A stretch of DNA of 64,000 bases from G965227875 sp965227875 (GTDB lineage: Bacteria; Pseudomonadota; Alphaproteobacteria; Rhizobiales; JAJFHC01). Below, piece after piece: positions 42,475 to 51,165 of the stretch (position 1 is its first letter; every line of letters starts with the position of its first letter). The notes beneath the pieces were generated by a model. That model made no database searches. It saw only the letters and a program-made list of their open reading frames with translations, and was not told the origin of the DNA. The DNA is taken from positions 124,001 through 188,000 of the forward strand of contig OZ245783.1 of assembly GCA_965227875.1 (NCBI GenBank). Direction: 5' to 3'. A program made the position numbers and the translations under genes.

Positions 42475-43290
42475 ATGCGTCGAATAGCGATTGTTGCGAC
42501 CATCATAGCCTTGGCCTTGCCCGCGACGGCTAGTTGGGCTCAGGACCAAAGTGTCATTGATGAAATCAAGGAAAGAGGTGAGCTGCGTGTCGCAGGAGTT
42601 CTCTATCGCCCGCTCATCTCACCGCGCCCAAGTGGCGAATATGTCGGCATTGACGTGGAGGTCATGAAGCTTGCCGCAGCCGAACTAGGTGTGAAACTGA
42701 ACATTATCAACTCCGAATGGGCGACTGCCGTTGCCGGTATCGATGCGGGCAAATGGGACGTGGTACCCGCCTTGTGCATCACCGATAAGCGCAAGAAGGT
42801 GATCGACTTCAGCGAGAGTTACATCACCATTGGTGCCACGCTCACAACCCGCTCGGACAACCCGAAAGCATTGACCACAATCGAAGCCTTCAACAAACCT
42901 GAAGTGGTCTTCGCCGTCCCGACCGGTTCATGGTCGGAATCCGTCGCCAGAGAAGTGGCCCCGAACGCCACCTTCAAGGGGTTCGGACAGTCGACTTCAG
43001 CCGACTTGATTCAGGAGGTTGTGTCGGGCCGTGCGGACGCAGTTGTGCTCGACACTCCAATTCAGACCACGGTAGCTCTCGGGGCATTTGGCGATCAGAT
43101 ACGAATTGTACCCGGGCACAACAAGCCTCTCGACGTCAAGGCGTGCAAGGTCGGATACGGGTACAAGAAGGGCGACGCCAAGATGCGGTCGTTCATCGAT
43201 GGCTTCATCGCCGGCCTTCGCGGATCCGGAAAACTTGACGCTCTGATTTCGGAATACATGCAGCCGGATCAGATCAAGGCCGCCAACTAG
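42475..43290 (+). CDS. ABC solute-binding protein, PAAT family (module C)
   Basis: This 271-residue SBP family 3 protein has a signal peptide (hydrophobic IVATIIALALPATA, cleavage near SWAQDQ). Binding-site landmarks are SEWATAVAGIDAGKWDVVPA, then ITDKRKKVIDFSESYITIGA, where the Arg after TDK corresponds to the carboxylate-binding Arg of amino acid binders. Its ligand is therefore probably a small carboxylate or amino acid derivative. The ATG follows AGGAGAG closely. It lies between the two permease genes. Confidence 0.9.
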   Translation: MRRIAIVATIIALALPATASWAQDQSVIDEIKERGELRVAGVLYRPLISPRPSGEYVGIDVEVMKLAAAELGVKLNIINSEWATAVAGIDAGKWDVVPALCITDKRKKVIDFSESYITIGATLTTRSDNPKALTTIEAFNKPEVVFAVPTGSWSESVAREVAPNATFKGFGQSTSADLIQEVVSGRADAVVLDTPIQTTVALGAFGDQIRIVPGHNKPLDVKACKVGYGYKKGDAKMRSFIDGFIAGLRGSGKLDALISEYMQPDQIKAAN

Positions 43291-43317
43291 GCCTGCCTGC
43301 GAAGCGAGGGTCAAGTT

Positions 43318-43983
43318 GTGGACAGCACTCAATTTGCACGAATACTCGGGTACCTTCCGGACCTGATGAATGGAGCGTGGGTTACCCTGCAACTTGGCCT
43401 CCTCAGCACCGGCCTAGGCTTGGTGCTGGGGCTGCTTCTGGCTCTCGCCAAACACTCTCAATTCAAGCCTATAGCCTGGCCGTCTATCGCTTACATCGAG
43501 TTTTTTCGTACGACGCCGCCACTCGTCCAGATTGTCTGGCTCTACTACGGCCTACCGGCCCTGACCGGCTACGACCTCGGCGCGTTCGGCGCCGCAGCGG
43601 TCGCCCTGGGCCTCAATGTTGCTGCTTTCTATGCGGAGATCTTTCGCGCGGGCCTGATTGCAGTAAATCGCACCCAGTGGCAGGCTGCCCGCGTGCTCGG
43701 GCTTGGACCCGTGGATACCCTTCGTTTCGTCGTTTTGCCACAGGCTGTGCGCAACGTGTTGCCGCCGATGGGCACCACAACCATTTACCTCGTTAAGGAC
43801 ACTGCACTGGCTTCGGCCATCGGTGCGGCCGAGTTGCTGCGAGTTGGCCAATTGGTTGCGGTCGAGACCTTTCGGCCGGTCGAGACACTGACACTCGTCG
43901 CTTTCATCTATTTCGTAATCACCTATCCGATGGCCTTGATGATTGCCGCCCTGGAGCGTCGCTTCAAGGCGTCGCGTGTGTAG
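43318..43983 (+). CDS. ABC transporter permease, PAAT family (module C, 2)
   Basis: This 221-residue permease has a GTG start preceded by GAGGG. The EAA loop is QWQAARVLGLGPVDTLRFVV, then LPQAVRNVLPPMGT. It forms the membrane pair with the permease at 41737. The next gene begins 7 bp after its stop. Confidence 0.9.
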   Translation: MDSTQFARILGYLPDLMNGAWVTLQLGLLSTGLGLVLGLLLALAKHSQFKPIAWPSIAYIEFFRTTPPLVQIVWLYYGLPALTGYDLGAFGAAAVALGLNVAAFYAEIFRAGLIAVNRTQWQAARVLGLGPVDTLRFVVLPQAVRNVLPPMGTTTIYLVKDTALASAIGAAELLRVGQLVAVETFRPVETLTLVAFIYFVITYPMALMIAALERRFKASRV

Positions 43984-43990
43984 GAGCAGC

Positions 43991-44770
43991 ATGACCGAAC
44001 CTCTCATCATCATAGACAAGCTGGTCAAGAAGTATGGGCCGGAGACCGTGCTGAACAGCGTTTCACTAACCGTCGACCCCGGACAGGTGCTTGTGGTGAT
44101 CGGTCCAAGCGGATCAGGAAAGAGCACCTTGCTTCGATGCATTGCCGCAATCGAGCCAATCCAGCATGGCAGCATCCGTATCGACGGCAATCTCGCAGCG
44201 AAGGGCACCGAGGACGAAGGTCCAGGGCCGGACCGTGTCGCATTGCGCGCGCTGCGCCAAAACGTCGGCATGGTGTTCCAGCAGTTCAACCTCTTCCCTC
44301 ACCTGACGGTCATGGAAAACATCACGCTCGCCCCGCGCAGGGTCCGCGGGATGGGAACCGGAGAAACGGAGGAGATAGCCATCGACCTGCTGCGCAGCGT
44401 GGGACTTGAGGACAAGCGCGATGTTCATCCCGAACGTTTATCGGGTGGTCAGCAGCAGCGGGTGGCAATTGCCCGTGCACTCGCCATGCAGCCACAAGTG
44501 ATGTTGTTCGACGAGGTTACGTCAGCACTCGACCCCGAGTTGGTTGGTGAGGTGTTACGGACCATGCGACAGCTTGCCGCCAAAGGCATGACGATGCTGG
44601 TGGTAACCCATGAGATGGGCTTTGCCCGTGACATTGCCGACGACGTGATTTTCATGGACGACGGCCAGATCGTCGAACAAGCGCCCCCCCAGCAAATTTT
44701 CGAACGGCCCTCGGAAACGCGAACCCGAGCGTTTCTGGAGCGTCTGCTTGATCGCGAAGGGAGAAACTGA
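43991..44770 (+). CDS. ABC transporter ATPase (module C)
   Basis: This 259-residue GlnQ-type ATPase has Walker A GPSGSGKST, Q-loop VFQQFNLFPHL, signature LSGGQQQRVAIARA, Walker B MLFDEVTSALDPE and H-loop VTHEMGFA. The ATG at 43991 with TAGGAG upstream is preferred over an in-frame ATG inside the permease gene. The creatininase gene follows after 2 bp, coupling transport with hydrolysis. Confidence 0.92.
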   Translation: MTEPLIIIDKLVKKYGPETVLNSVSLTVDPGQVLVVIGPSGSGKSTLLRCIAAIEPIQHGSIRIDGNLAAKGTEDEGPGPDRVALRALRQNVGMVFQQFNLFPHLTVMENITLAPRRVRGMGTGETEEIAIDLLRSVGLEDKRDVHPERLSGGQQQRVAIARALAMQPQVMLFDEVTSALDPELVGEVLRTMRQLAAKGMTMLVVTHEMGFARDIADDVIFMDDGQIVEQAPPQQIFERPSETRTRAFLERLLDREGRN

Positions 44771-44772
44771 GG

Positions 44773-45546
44773 ATGGTCGAAACCGATTGGGGACAGTTGA
44801 AGGCGTCCGAACTCAACGAACTCGCCAAGAAGAACGCCGTGGCGATCGTGCCGGTCGCGTCCACCGAACAACATGGGCCGCATCTTCCCACCAAGGTAGA
44901 TTGTCTGCTCGTGGGTGAAATTGCCCGACGAGCCGCGCGGATCGCGTCCGGGTCGGTCCCGGTGGTGGTAACTCCAACTGTCTGGACCGGATTGGCCGAA
45001 CACCACATGAGTCTTGGCGCTACATTCAGTCTCGACTACGCCACGTTTCACGCACTTCTGCGAGGCATCTGCTCCTCCCTCATACGCAATGGGTTCAAGC
45101 GGATCCTTCTGCTTAACGGACACGGAGGCAACGTTGCGGCACTCACTGTCATCGTCAACGAACTCGCTGTCGAACTAGACGCGCCGATCGCCACGGCGAC
45201 CTACTGGCTGCTGGCAAAACAGGCTTTCGGTGAAATCCTTGAAAATCAGTCAAATGTGCGCCACGCGTGCGAAGCCGAGACCTCGATGGTTCTGGCGCTC
45301 ACCCCCGAACTGGTTGACATGGCCGCTGCTTCCCAAGCTGTTGGCCCAACCAGCCGAGAAATCGCCGAGGTTGCCGGAAATGATGCAGCTCACAGGTGGC
45401 TTTCATTCAAGGCCCGCACAACTCACGGCGCCATCGGCGACCCGAGATCGGCCACTGCTGAAAAAGGCGAACTTCTCCTAGAGGCAGCGTCACACGAGGT
45501 GTCTAGACTGATCGTAAACACGGAATTCTGGACCCTCACGCCTTAG
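44773..45546 (+). CDS. Creatininase-family amidohydrolase
   Basis: This 257-residue member of the creatininase/FAPy-deformylase/MftE family has metal ligands Glu32 and His34 (STEQHGPHL), Asp43 (KVD), His117 (LNGHGGN) and an acidic residue in HACEAETS (Glu167 or Glu169). Creatininase itself has a Glu two residues after the His; here that position is Gly. The protein is thus closer to family members acting on other lactams or formamido groups than to true creatininase. It is the last gene of the module C operon. Together with the MR/MLE enzyme and the amidohydrolase it suggests ring-opening and deamination of a cyclic amide. Confidence 0.85.
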   Translation: MVETDWGQLKASELNELAKKNAVAIVPVASTEQHGPHLPTKVDCLLVGEIARRAARIASGSVPVVVTPTVWTGLAEHHMSLGATFSLDYATFHALLRGICSSLIRNGFKRILLLNGHGGNVAALTVIVNELAVELDAPIATATYWLLAKQAFGEILENQSNVRHACEAETSMVLALTPELVDMAAASQAVGPTSREIAEVAGNDAAHRWLSFKARTTHGAIGDPRSATAEKGELLLEAASHEVSRLIVNTEFWTLTP

Positions 45547-45560
45547 GCAGTTACCAAGCA

Positions 45561-45923
45561 TTGCGCCGGCACGGCTGCTCTTCTCCCCGTTTTGTCCCCG
45601 ATTATAAGTTAGCCCTTCATGTTTGTGCAGTGATAACGAACTTCCCCCCTGCAGATTCTGGAGTTTTGCCGTTTCATCAGATTGGCGGGCTGGTTTCGCC
45701 AACTGATTTTACAAGCGTTATCGGAGGTGCAGTTGATGTGCGCGAGTGGCTTGGCGGAACGACAAAATCCGAAGTTATAGAAGAATCCATCGGTCTCGGC
45801 ACTTATGGAAAAGTGCTGACTGTACTTGTCGCCTCCAACATCGGTCGGGAAGTGGATCCGGACGAGGACGAAGAAAGTGACGAGGATGTTATCGAACGCT
45901 GGACCCCGCGTTTTCGACGATAG
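45561..45923 (+). CDS. Doubtful hypothetical protein or remnant
   Basis: This 120-codon frame begins with TTG and lacks a ribosome site. The last third (LGTYGKVLTVLVASNIGREV, then DPDEDEESDEDVIERWTPRF) reads like real coding sequence, with an acidic run and a basic C-terminus. It may be the tail of a decayed gene whose 5' part was lost. No family was recognised. It lies 15 bp after the creatininase stop, near the island end. Confidence 0.25.
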   Translation: MRRHGCSSPRFVPDYKLALHVCAVITNFPPADSGVLPFHQIGGLVSPTDFTSVIGGAVDVREWLGGTTKSEVIEESIGLGTYGKVLTVLVASNIGREVDPDEDEESDEDVIERWTPRFRR

Positions 45924-46254
45924 CGAACATCCGAGCCCGTCGACATGTTGAAGCTTTGGCGGACAATGCTGGGCGGCTGAACACGTCTTGGTGTTGCCCA
46001 ACTCTTACCGCGTCGAGTGAGAGCTGATGGCAGCCACAGGGGGACTAGGTGTTGGCGCCCCCATCTCTGCCATCTGAGACAAATGACTCGTACCGCAAGC
46101 CGAACACCGAACGCTCTTCTTCGATTCGTAGGAGCACGCCTCAAACGTATAAGTCGCAAGGCGAGCTAGGGCGTCGGCCGTTGTACTGCCAGCGTGCCCT
46201 ACTGCATTGTATAAATTGTCTCTAACGTATTGATCTGCGGACCTAATCAGGCAC

Positions 46255-46287
46255 TGGCTTGGGCGGGAGGATTCGAACCTCCGAATG
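46255..46287 (-). pseudogene. 3' fragment of a tRNA-Gln gene
   Basis: Read on the minus strand, these 33 bases are CATTC, T-stem GGAGG, loop TTCGAAT, T-stem CCTCC, acceptor strand CGCCCAA, discriminator G and CCA. This is the 3' part of an alphaproteobacterial tRNA-Gln (usual end CCTACCGCCCCAGCCA). The rest of the tRNA is missing: bases beyond do not form an anticodon arm. Fragments of this kind are attachment-site remnants. It is followed 11 bp away by the 19-bp repeat also found at the integrase. Confidence 0.7.
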
Positions 46288-46298
46288 AAACGCTCGGC

Positions 46299-46317
46299 GC
46301 TACCTATTTGCTACCTA
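46299..46317. repeat. 19-bp repeat, copy 2, at right end of island
   Basis: Identical to 4002-4020 at the integrase start. Here it sits between the tRNA-Gln fragment and tRNA-Lys and is not attached to an integrase gene. The order fragment, repeat mirrors the left end, suggesting the relic of a second related element. Confidence 0.6.
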
Positions 46318-46366
46318 GATCAAACTACAATACAAAGTGGAAAGAAAAATATCAGCCTAAGTGTCT

Positions 46367-46450
<84 letters not shown>

Positions 46451-46536
46451 GCCAAGTGCGGCACGCGAGACGGTGCCGCCGAAAGCTGGCGTTGTGTACC
46501 AGAGGTCGGTGCACCTGTCCAGACGCCAGTTTGCCC

Positions 46537-47682
46537 TCAGACGAGCGACATGTCGTGATGGGTGAACTCGATGCGCCGGTGCAGCGCCACGTTCATCAGA
46601 AGTCCGAAGCCCAGCATCAGCGTGATCATGGCCGTGCCGCCATAGGACACCAGCGGCAGCGGCACGCCGACCACGGGCATGAGGCCCATCACCATGGCGA
46701 GGTTCACGAAGGCATAGAGGAAAAACGTCAGGCAAACGCCCGTCGCCAGCAGCCGGCCGAACTGGCTGAAGGAATTCACCGCGACGAAGAGCCCGTATCC
46801 CAGGACCAGCAGGTAGGCCGACAGGAGCGCGATGCCCCCGGCGAAACCCATCTCCTCGGCGAAGATGGTGAAGATGAAGTCCGTGTGCTGTTCCGGCAGG
46901 AAGTTGAGCTGGCTCTGCGTCCCGTGCAGCAGCCCCTTCCCCCATATGCCGCCCGACCCGATGGCGATCTTCGACTGCAGGATATGGTATCCCGCCCCCA
47001 GCGGGTCCCGCTCGGGGTTGAGGAAGGTCAGGATGCGCTGCTGCTGGTAGCCGTGCAGGAACTTCCACGCCACCGGGATCGCCGCCAGGATGGCCACGAA
47101 GCCGGCCGCGAAATACCCCCAGTGAACGCCGGCCACCAGCAGGATCCCGATGCCGCCGGCAAGCAGCAGGATCGCCGTGCCAAGGTCCGGCTGCTTGACC
47201 ACGAGCAGCGTCGGCACGAGGATGAGCGCCAGCGGGATCAGCAGGTGAAGCGGCCTCGAGACCGCTTCGCGCGACAGGCGCTGGTAATAGGCGGCGAGCG
47301 CGAGCACCAGCGCGATCTTCATGAACTCCGAGGGCTGCAGCTGGAAGGCCCCGAGGTTGATCCAGCGCTGCGCGCCGCCGGCCGTGGTGCCGAAGACCGG
47401 CACCATCAGCAGCATGAACAGCGCCGCGCCATAGAGCGGGTAAGCCGCCTTCATCCACAGCCTGATGTCGACCAGTGCGACGGTGATCAGCAGCCCGATC
47501 CCGATGGCGAACCGGACGAGCTGGCGCGAGGCCCACGGGTCCGTTCGCCCACCAGCCACGGAATAGAGCATGACCGCGCCGAACACGGTGATCGCGCACA
47601 ACAGCAGCACGAAGGTCCAGTGGCCGCTGAAGAGCTTGGCGTGAAGGCTTATGGCGCGCAGCGGTTTTTCGTCGTCGTTCAT
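46537..47682 (-). CDS. rodA: RodA peptidoglycan polymerase (SEDS family)
   Basis: This 381-residue multi-pass membrane protein is the SEDS glycosyltransferase that works with PBP2 in lateral wall elongation. Conserved SEDS parts are PDLGTAILLLAGGIGILLVA, the loop WGKGLLHGTQSQLNFLPEQH, then TDFIFTIFAEEMGFAGG, and the C-terminal segment PVVGVPLPLVSYGGTAMITL. Its start overlaps the PBP2 stop (ATGA). It is the last gene of the mreB-mreC-mreD-PBP2-rodA cluster. Confidence 0.95.
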   Translation of the reverse strand: MNDDEKPLRAISLHAKLFSGHWTFVLLLCAITVFGAVMLYSVAGGRTDPWASRQLVRFAIGIGLLITVALVDIRLWMKAAYPLYGAALFMLLMVPVFGTTAGGAQRWINLGAFQLQPSEFMKIALVLALAAYYQRLSREAVSRPLHLLIPLALILVPTLLVVKQPDLGTAILLLAGGIGILLVAGVHWGYFAAGFVAILAAIPVAWKFLHGYQQQRILTFLNPERDPLGAGYHILQSKIAIGSGGIWGKGLLHGTQSQLNFLPEQHTDFIFTIFAEEMGFAGGIALLSAYLLVLGYGLFVAVNSFSQFGRLLATGVCLTFFLYAFVNLAMVMGLMPVVGVPLPLVSYGGTAMITLMLGFGLLMNVALHRRIEFTHHDMSLV

Positions 47683-49598
47683 GACGAGTCGCCCCGGAAA
47701 TCCCCCTTGCCGGACCCCGTGTCCTCGAGGTCGGCCGCTTTCGCGTCGCCAGCCGGCACGTAGGGCGGCTGGTTGGCGGGATCGCGCTCCAGTATCTTCA
47801 GCATGATGTCCTTGGCGACGGGCGCGGCCGCACGGGAACCGCCGCCGCCGTGTTCGACCACCACCGAAACCGCGTAGCGGGGGTCGTCCACCGGCGCGTA
47901 ACAGACGAAGAGCGCATGGTCCCGGCGGTGCCAGGGAAGCTGCGAATTCTTCGTGATGCCGCGGGCCCGTTCGGCCTTGGTGATCCGGCGGACCTGGGAG
48001 GTGCCCGTCTTGCCGGCCATGGTGATGCCGTTATAGTCGATCCGCGACCGGCCGGCCGTGCCGCGCGGTTCGTTGACGACGCCATTCATGCCCGCATGGA
48101 TGATGCGCATCGACTCTTCCGAGATGTCGAGCTTCGGCACGATCGACGGCACCAGCGACCGCGATCCGACTGATCGCACGATATGGGGGTCGACCGCGTA
48201 GCCGCCATTGGCGATGCGCGCCGTCATCACCGCAAGCTGCAGCGGCGTCGTCAGCACGTAGCCCTGCCCGATGCCGGCCACCAGGGTCTCGCCCTGGTAC
48301 CAGGGTTGCGACAGGTGGGCCATTTTCCAGCCCTTGGACGGGATCGCGCCACCCTTGGCGCCGTAGATGTCGAACCCGAGGGTCTGCCCCAGGCCCAGCT
48401 TGTGGGCCATTTCCGCGATGCGGTCGATGCCGACACGCTTGGCCACGTCGTAGAAATAGATGTCGCAGGACTGCTTGATGGCGTTGTGCATGTCCATGCG
48501 GCCGTGGCCGCGGCGTTTCCAGCAGTGGAAGTCATGATTGCCGAACCTGTAGCGGCCGTAGCAGCTCACCCGGTCGCGCGGTGTGACGATGCCGTTCTCC
48601 AGCGCGGCCAGCGCCACCACCATCTTGAAGGTGGACCCCGGCGGATACTGGCCCTTGAGGGCCTTGTTCAGCAGCGGATTGTACTTGTCGGTGGTCAGTT
48701 GCTCCCAGAGCTTGGTGTTGATCCCGCCGACAAAGGCATTGGCGTCGAAGCCCGGCGCGGAAACAAGCGAAAGGATCTCGCCGTTGCGCACGTCGATCGC
48801 CGCCATGGCCGCGCTCTCGCCTTCCAGTCGCTCCATGGCGTAGCGCTGGACTTCCATGTCGACCGTGAGCACCACGTCTTCGCCGGACTCGCTCTCGATC
48901 TGGTCGAGTTCGCGAATGACGCGGCCACCGGCGTTCACCTCGACCTTCCTGGTTCCGGACTTGCCGCGCAGGTCGAGGTCGTGTGTCTTTTCCACGCCGT
49001 TCTTGCCGACATGGAAACCCGGCATGAGAAGCAGCGGATCCCCGTCCGCCTCGCTCTCGTTGGCCGTCGAGACATACCCGATGATGTGGGCGAACTCCTT
49101 GCCGTACCGGTACTGACGGGTGGCCCCCATCTGGGGCAGGACGCCCGGCAGGCTGGGCCCCCGCACGCTGATCTCTGAAAACTGCGACCAGGTCAGGTTT
49201 TCCATGACGGTGATCGGCACGAACGCCCTCTGCCGCCTGGCCCGGTTCAGCACCTTCTTGCTGTCATGGTCGCTCAACGGCACGATGTCACTGATGCGGG
49301 TCAGCGTATCTTCCAGGTTGGTGGTCTCTTCCGGGATCACGATGATCTGGAAGTTTTCCCGGTTGGACGCCAGAACGCTGCCGAAGCGATCGAGGATCCT
49401 GCCCCGCAGCGGCGGCACGATCCGGTAGTTGATGCGGTTCTCGTCGGCGGCCAGCGCGTACTGGTCGGCTTCGAGCACCTGGAGGTAGTACATGCGTGCG
49501 CCGAGAATGCCGAAAGCGGCGGTCTGCCCTGCGCCGAGCAGCACCGCCCGGCGGGAGAACATTTGCTGTCGGAGCTTTTCCTCGCGGTCGTAGGGCAC
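47679..49598 (-). CDS. mrdA: Penicillin-binding protein 2 (transpeptidase)
   Basis: This 639-residue class B PBP has an N-terminal membrane anchor (VLLGAGQTAAFGILGARMYY), a pedestal domain (from PPLRGRILDRFGSVLASNRE) and a transpeptidase domain. The active-site motifs are SxxK in PPGSTFKMV, SxN as SCD (KQSCDIYFYD; the Asp variant is normal for PBP2) and KTG in MAGKTGTSQ. It cross-links peptidoglycan during elongation with RodA. The frame is open far upstream, but a GTG at 49598 with AAGGGAG in front gives the proper N-terminus and an 11-bp gap to mreD. Confidence 0.94.
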   Translation of the reverse strand: MPYDREEKLRQQMFSRRAVLLGAGQTAAFGILGARMYYLQVLEADQYALAADENRINYRIVPPLRGRILDRFGSVLASNRENFQIIVIPEETTNLEDTLTRISDIVPLSDHDSKKVLNRARRQRAFVPITVMENLTWSQFSEISVRGPSLPGVLPQMGATRQYRYGKEFAHIIGYVSTANESEADGDPLLLMPGFHVGKNGVEKTHDLDLRGKSGTRKVEVNAGGRVIRELDQIESESGEDVVLTVDMEVQRYAMERLEGESAAMAAIDVRNGEILSLVSAPGFDANAFVGGINTKLWEQLTTDKYNPLLNKALKGQYPPGSTFKMVVALAALENGIVTPRDRVSCYGRYRFGNHDFHCWKRRGHGRMDMHNAIKQSCDIYFYDVAKRVGIDRIAEMAHKLGLGQTLGFDIYGAKGGAIPSKGWKMAHLSQPWYQGETLVAGIGQGYVLTTPLQLAVMTARIANGGYAVDPHIVRSVGSRSLVPSIVPKLDISEESMRIIHAGMNGVVNEPRGTAGRSRIDYNGITMAGKTGTSQVRRITKAERARGITKNSQLPWHRRDHALFVCYAPVDDPRYAVSVVVEHGGGGSRAAAPVAKDIMLKILERDPANQPPYVPAGDAKAADLEDTGSGKGDFRGDSS

Positions 49599-49609
49599 GG
49601 CGCTCTCCC

Positions 49610-50137
49610 TTACAGACCGGTATGATAGCGCGCCGGCCGAAGACCCGTGAAGTACGAAATCGGCAGGAAGATCACCACCGCCATCACGAGCGCGTCCATG
49701 AGTTCGGTCGGGTCGAGAATGCGGCCGTAATAGAGGCACATGACGCCCCAGGCCAGGCACAGCATGAAGACGCAGTCGAGGGCGAAGGCGACCAGGATGG
49801 CCAGTCTCGGCATCTCGACCAGGGACTCGCCCTGCCGGCGCACGATGATGGCCGTGATCATGAAGACGAAGGTCCACATCCCGAGCGGACCCGATCCGAA
49901 AATGTCGCAGATCAGTCCGGAGAGAAAAACGGTCCCCGGCGTTACGGCCTGGGGCCGCGAGAGCGACAGCCCGAAAATCATGGCGAAGGACGCGACCGGC
50001 CCGAAGGCGTAAAGCGAGGACGCAACGCCCGAAACGAGGATTCCGGCGACGAGAAACAGCACGACGCCCACGAGCACGAGCGCGCGTTCCCCGAGGACAG
50101 CAAGGCGCTCGCGCGTGATGAACTCTTCCACCATCAT
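49610..50137 (-). CDS. mreD: Rod shape-determining protein MreD
   Basis: This 175-residue small inner-membrane protein has about five helices; PGTVFLSGLICDIFGSGPLG is the typical MreD segment. It is part of the elongasome linking MreB filaments to wall synthesis. Its start overlaps the mreC stop by 4 bp. Confidence 0.9.
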   Translation of the reverse strand: MMVEEFITRERLAVLGERALVLVGVVLFLVAGILVSGVASSLYAFGPVASFAMIFGLSLSRPQAVTPGTVFLSGLICDIFGSGPLGMWTFVFMITAIIVRRQGESLVEMPRLAILVAFALDCVFMLCLAWGVMCLYYGRILDPTELMDALVMAVVIFLPISYFTGLRPARYHTGL

Positions 50138-51063
50138 TGCGCTTCCGTCCCCGATTCCAGGGCCACGGACTTGGGCTTCGTTCCGCCGGACACACCTGCC
50201 GACGGTTCGTAAGGCACGGTGGAGTCCCCGGTCGAATTTCCCCGTCGGGCATGCAGCACCCTGACGAACTGCTGGAAGCCCGGTTTCTCCGACAGTTCAA
50301 CCCGGACGGCTTTTCCTTCCCTCAGGTGCACCACACCAACCGCGAGCCCTGACGGGAACATGCCGCCATGGCCCGACGTCACCACCCTGTCGCCCTCCTC
50401 GAGACGCGCGCCCAGCGGCAGGAACTCCAGTGTCGGGAAATCGGTGTTGTTGCCCGCTAGGATCGCCCGGAAACCGTGCGGCTCCACCCGGACCGGAACC
50501 TTGGAGTTGAGATCGTTCAGCAGCAGCACCCGGGAGGTCGCGTGTCCGACCGAGACCGTCCGCCCCACCAGCCCCTCGGCGCCGATGACCGCCTGGCCCA
50601 GATCGATCGAACGTTCGGACCCTGCATCGATGAGCACGGTTCTCACGAAGGGGCTGCCCGCATCCGCGATGACCCGCGCCGTCACCGCGTCGTGCTGGCG
50701 CTCCGGCGTCGCATTGAGGAGTTTTTCGTAACGCTTGAGCTTGCTTTCAAGCTTCGCCACGTCCGCGTGAAGACCGCGCAGGTTGCGGTTCTCCTCGCGC
50801 AGGCGGCTGATCTCGTCCACGAGATAACGGTAGGAGCCTGCCTCGCTCGTCGCCGCCCTGATCCGCGCGATCGGCCCGGCCATCATCCTGTGGATCGGCG
50901 CGGTCAGTTCCATGAAGGCGTTGGAGATATGGTAGGTGATCACCGTGTCGCTGCGGCTGAGCACCAAAAGAAGCAGGGATGCGACGATCAGAGCACCGAA
51001 CCAGAGGCGCCGGGCGGATCGTCTCTGAGCGGAAAAATGCCACCTGACCTGATGTCTCGACAC
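50134..51063 (-). CDS. mreC: Rod shape-determining protein MreC
   Basis: This 309-residue bitopic protein has one N-terminal membrane segment (FGALIVASLLLLVLS), a coiled coil (~residues 85-115, LVDEISRLREENRNLRGLHA) and the double beta-barrel periplasmic domain (ARVIADAGSPFVRTVLIDAG, then VIGAEGLVGRTVSVGHATSR, then RVVTSGHGGMFPSGLAVGVV). The Ser/Pro-rich tail is variable. It starts with GTG. It activates PBP2 and organises the elongasome. Confidence 0.93.
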   Translation of the reverse strand: MSRHQVRWHFSAQRRSARRLWFGALIVASLLLLVLSRSDTVITYHISNAFMELTAPIHRMMAGPIARIRAATSEAGSYRYLVDEISRLREENRNLRGLHADVAKLESKLKRYEKLLNATPERQHDAVTARVIADAGSPFVRTVLIDAGSERSIDLGQAVIGAEGLVGRTVSVGHATSRVLLLNDLNSKVPVRVEPHGFRAILAGNNTDFPTLEFLPLGARLEEGDRVVTSGHGGMFPSGLAVGVVHLREGKAVRVELSEKPGFQQFVRVLHARRGNSTGDSTVPYEPSAGVSGGTKPKSVALESGTEAQ

Positions 51064-51165
51064 GGCGAACGTCCCTCACCCGGACCGGCCGTCACGCAAG
51101 TGCAACGACGCGCCAACCCGCCCGCAATACTTCTTTCGCCCCTCGCCCGAATCTTCCCCGAACCG

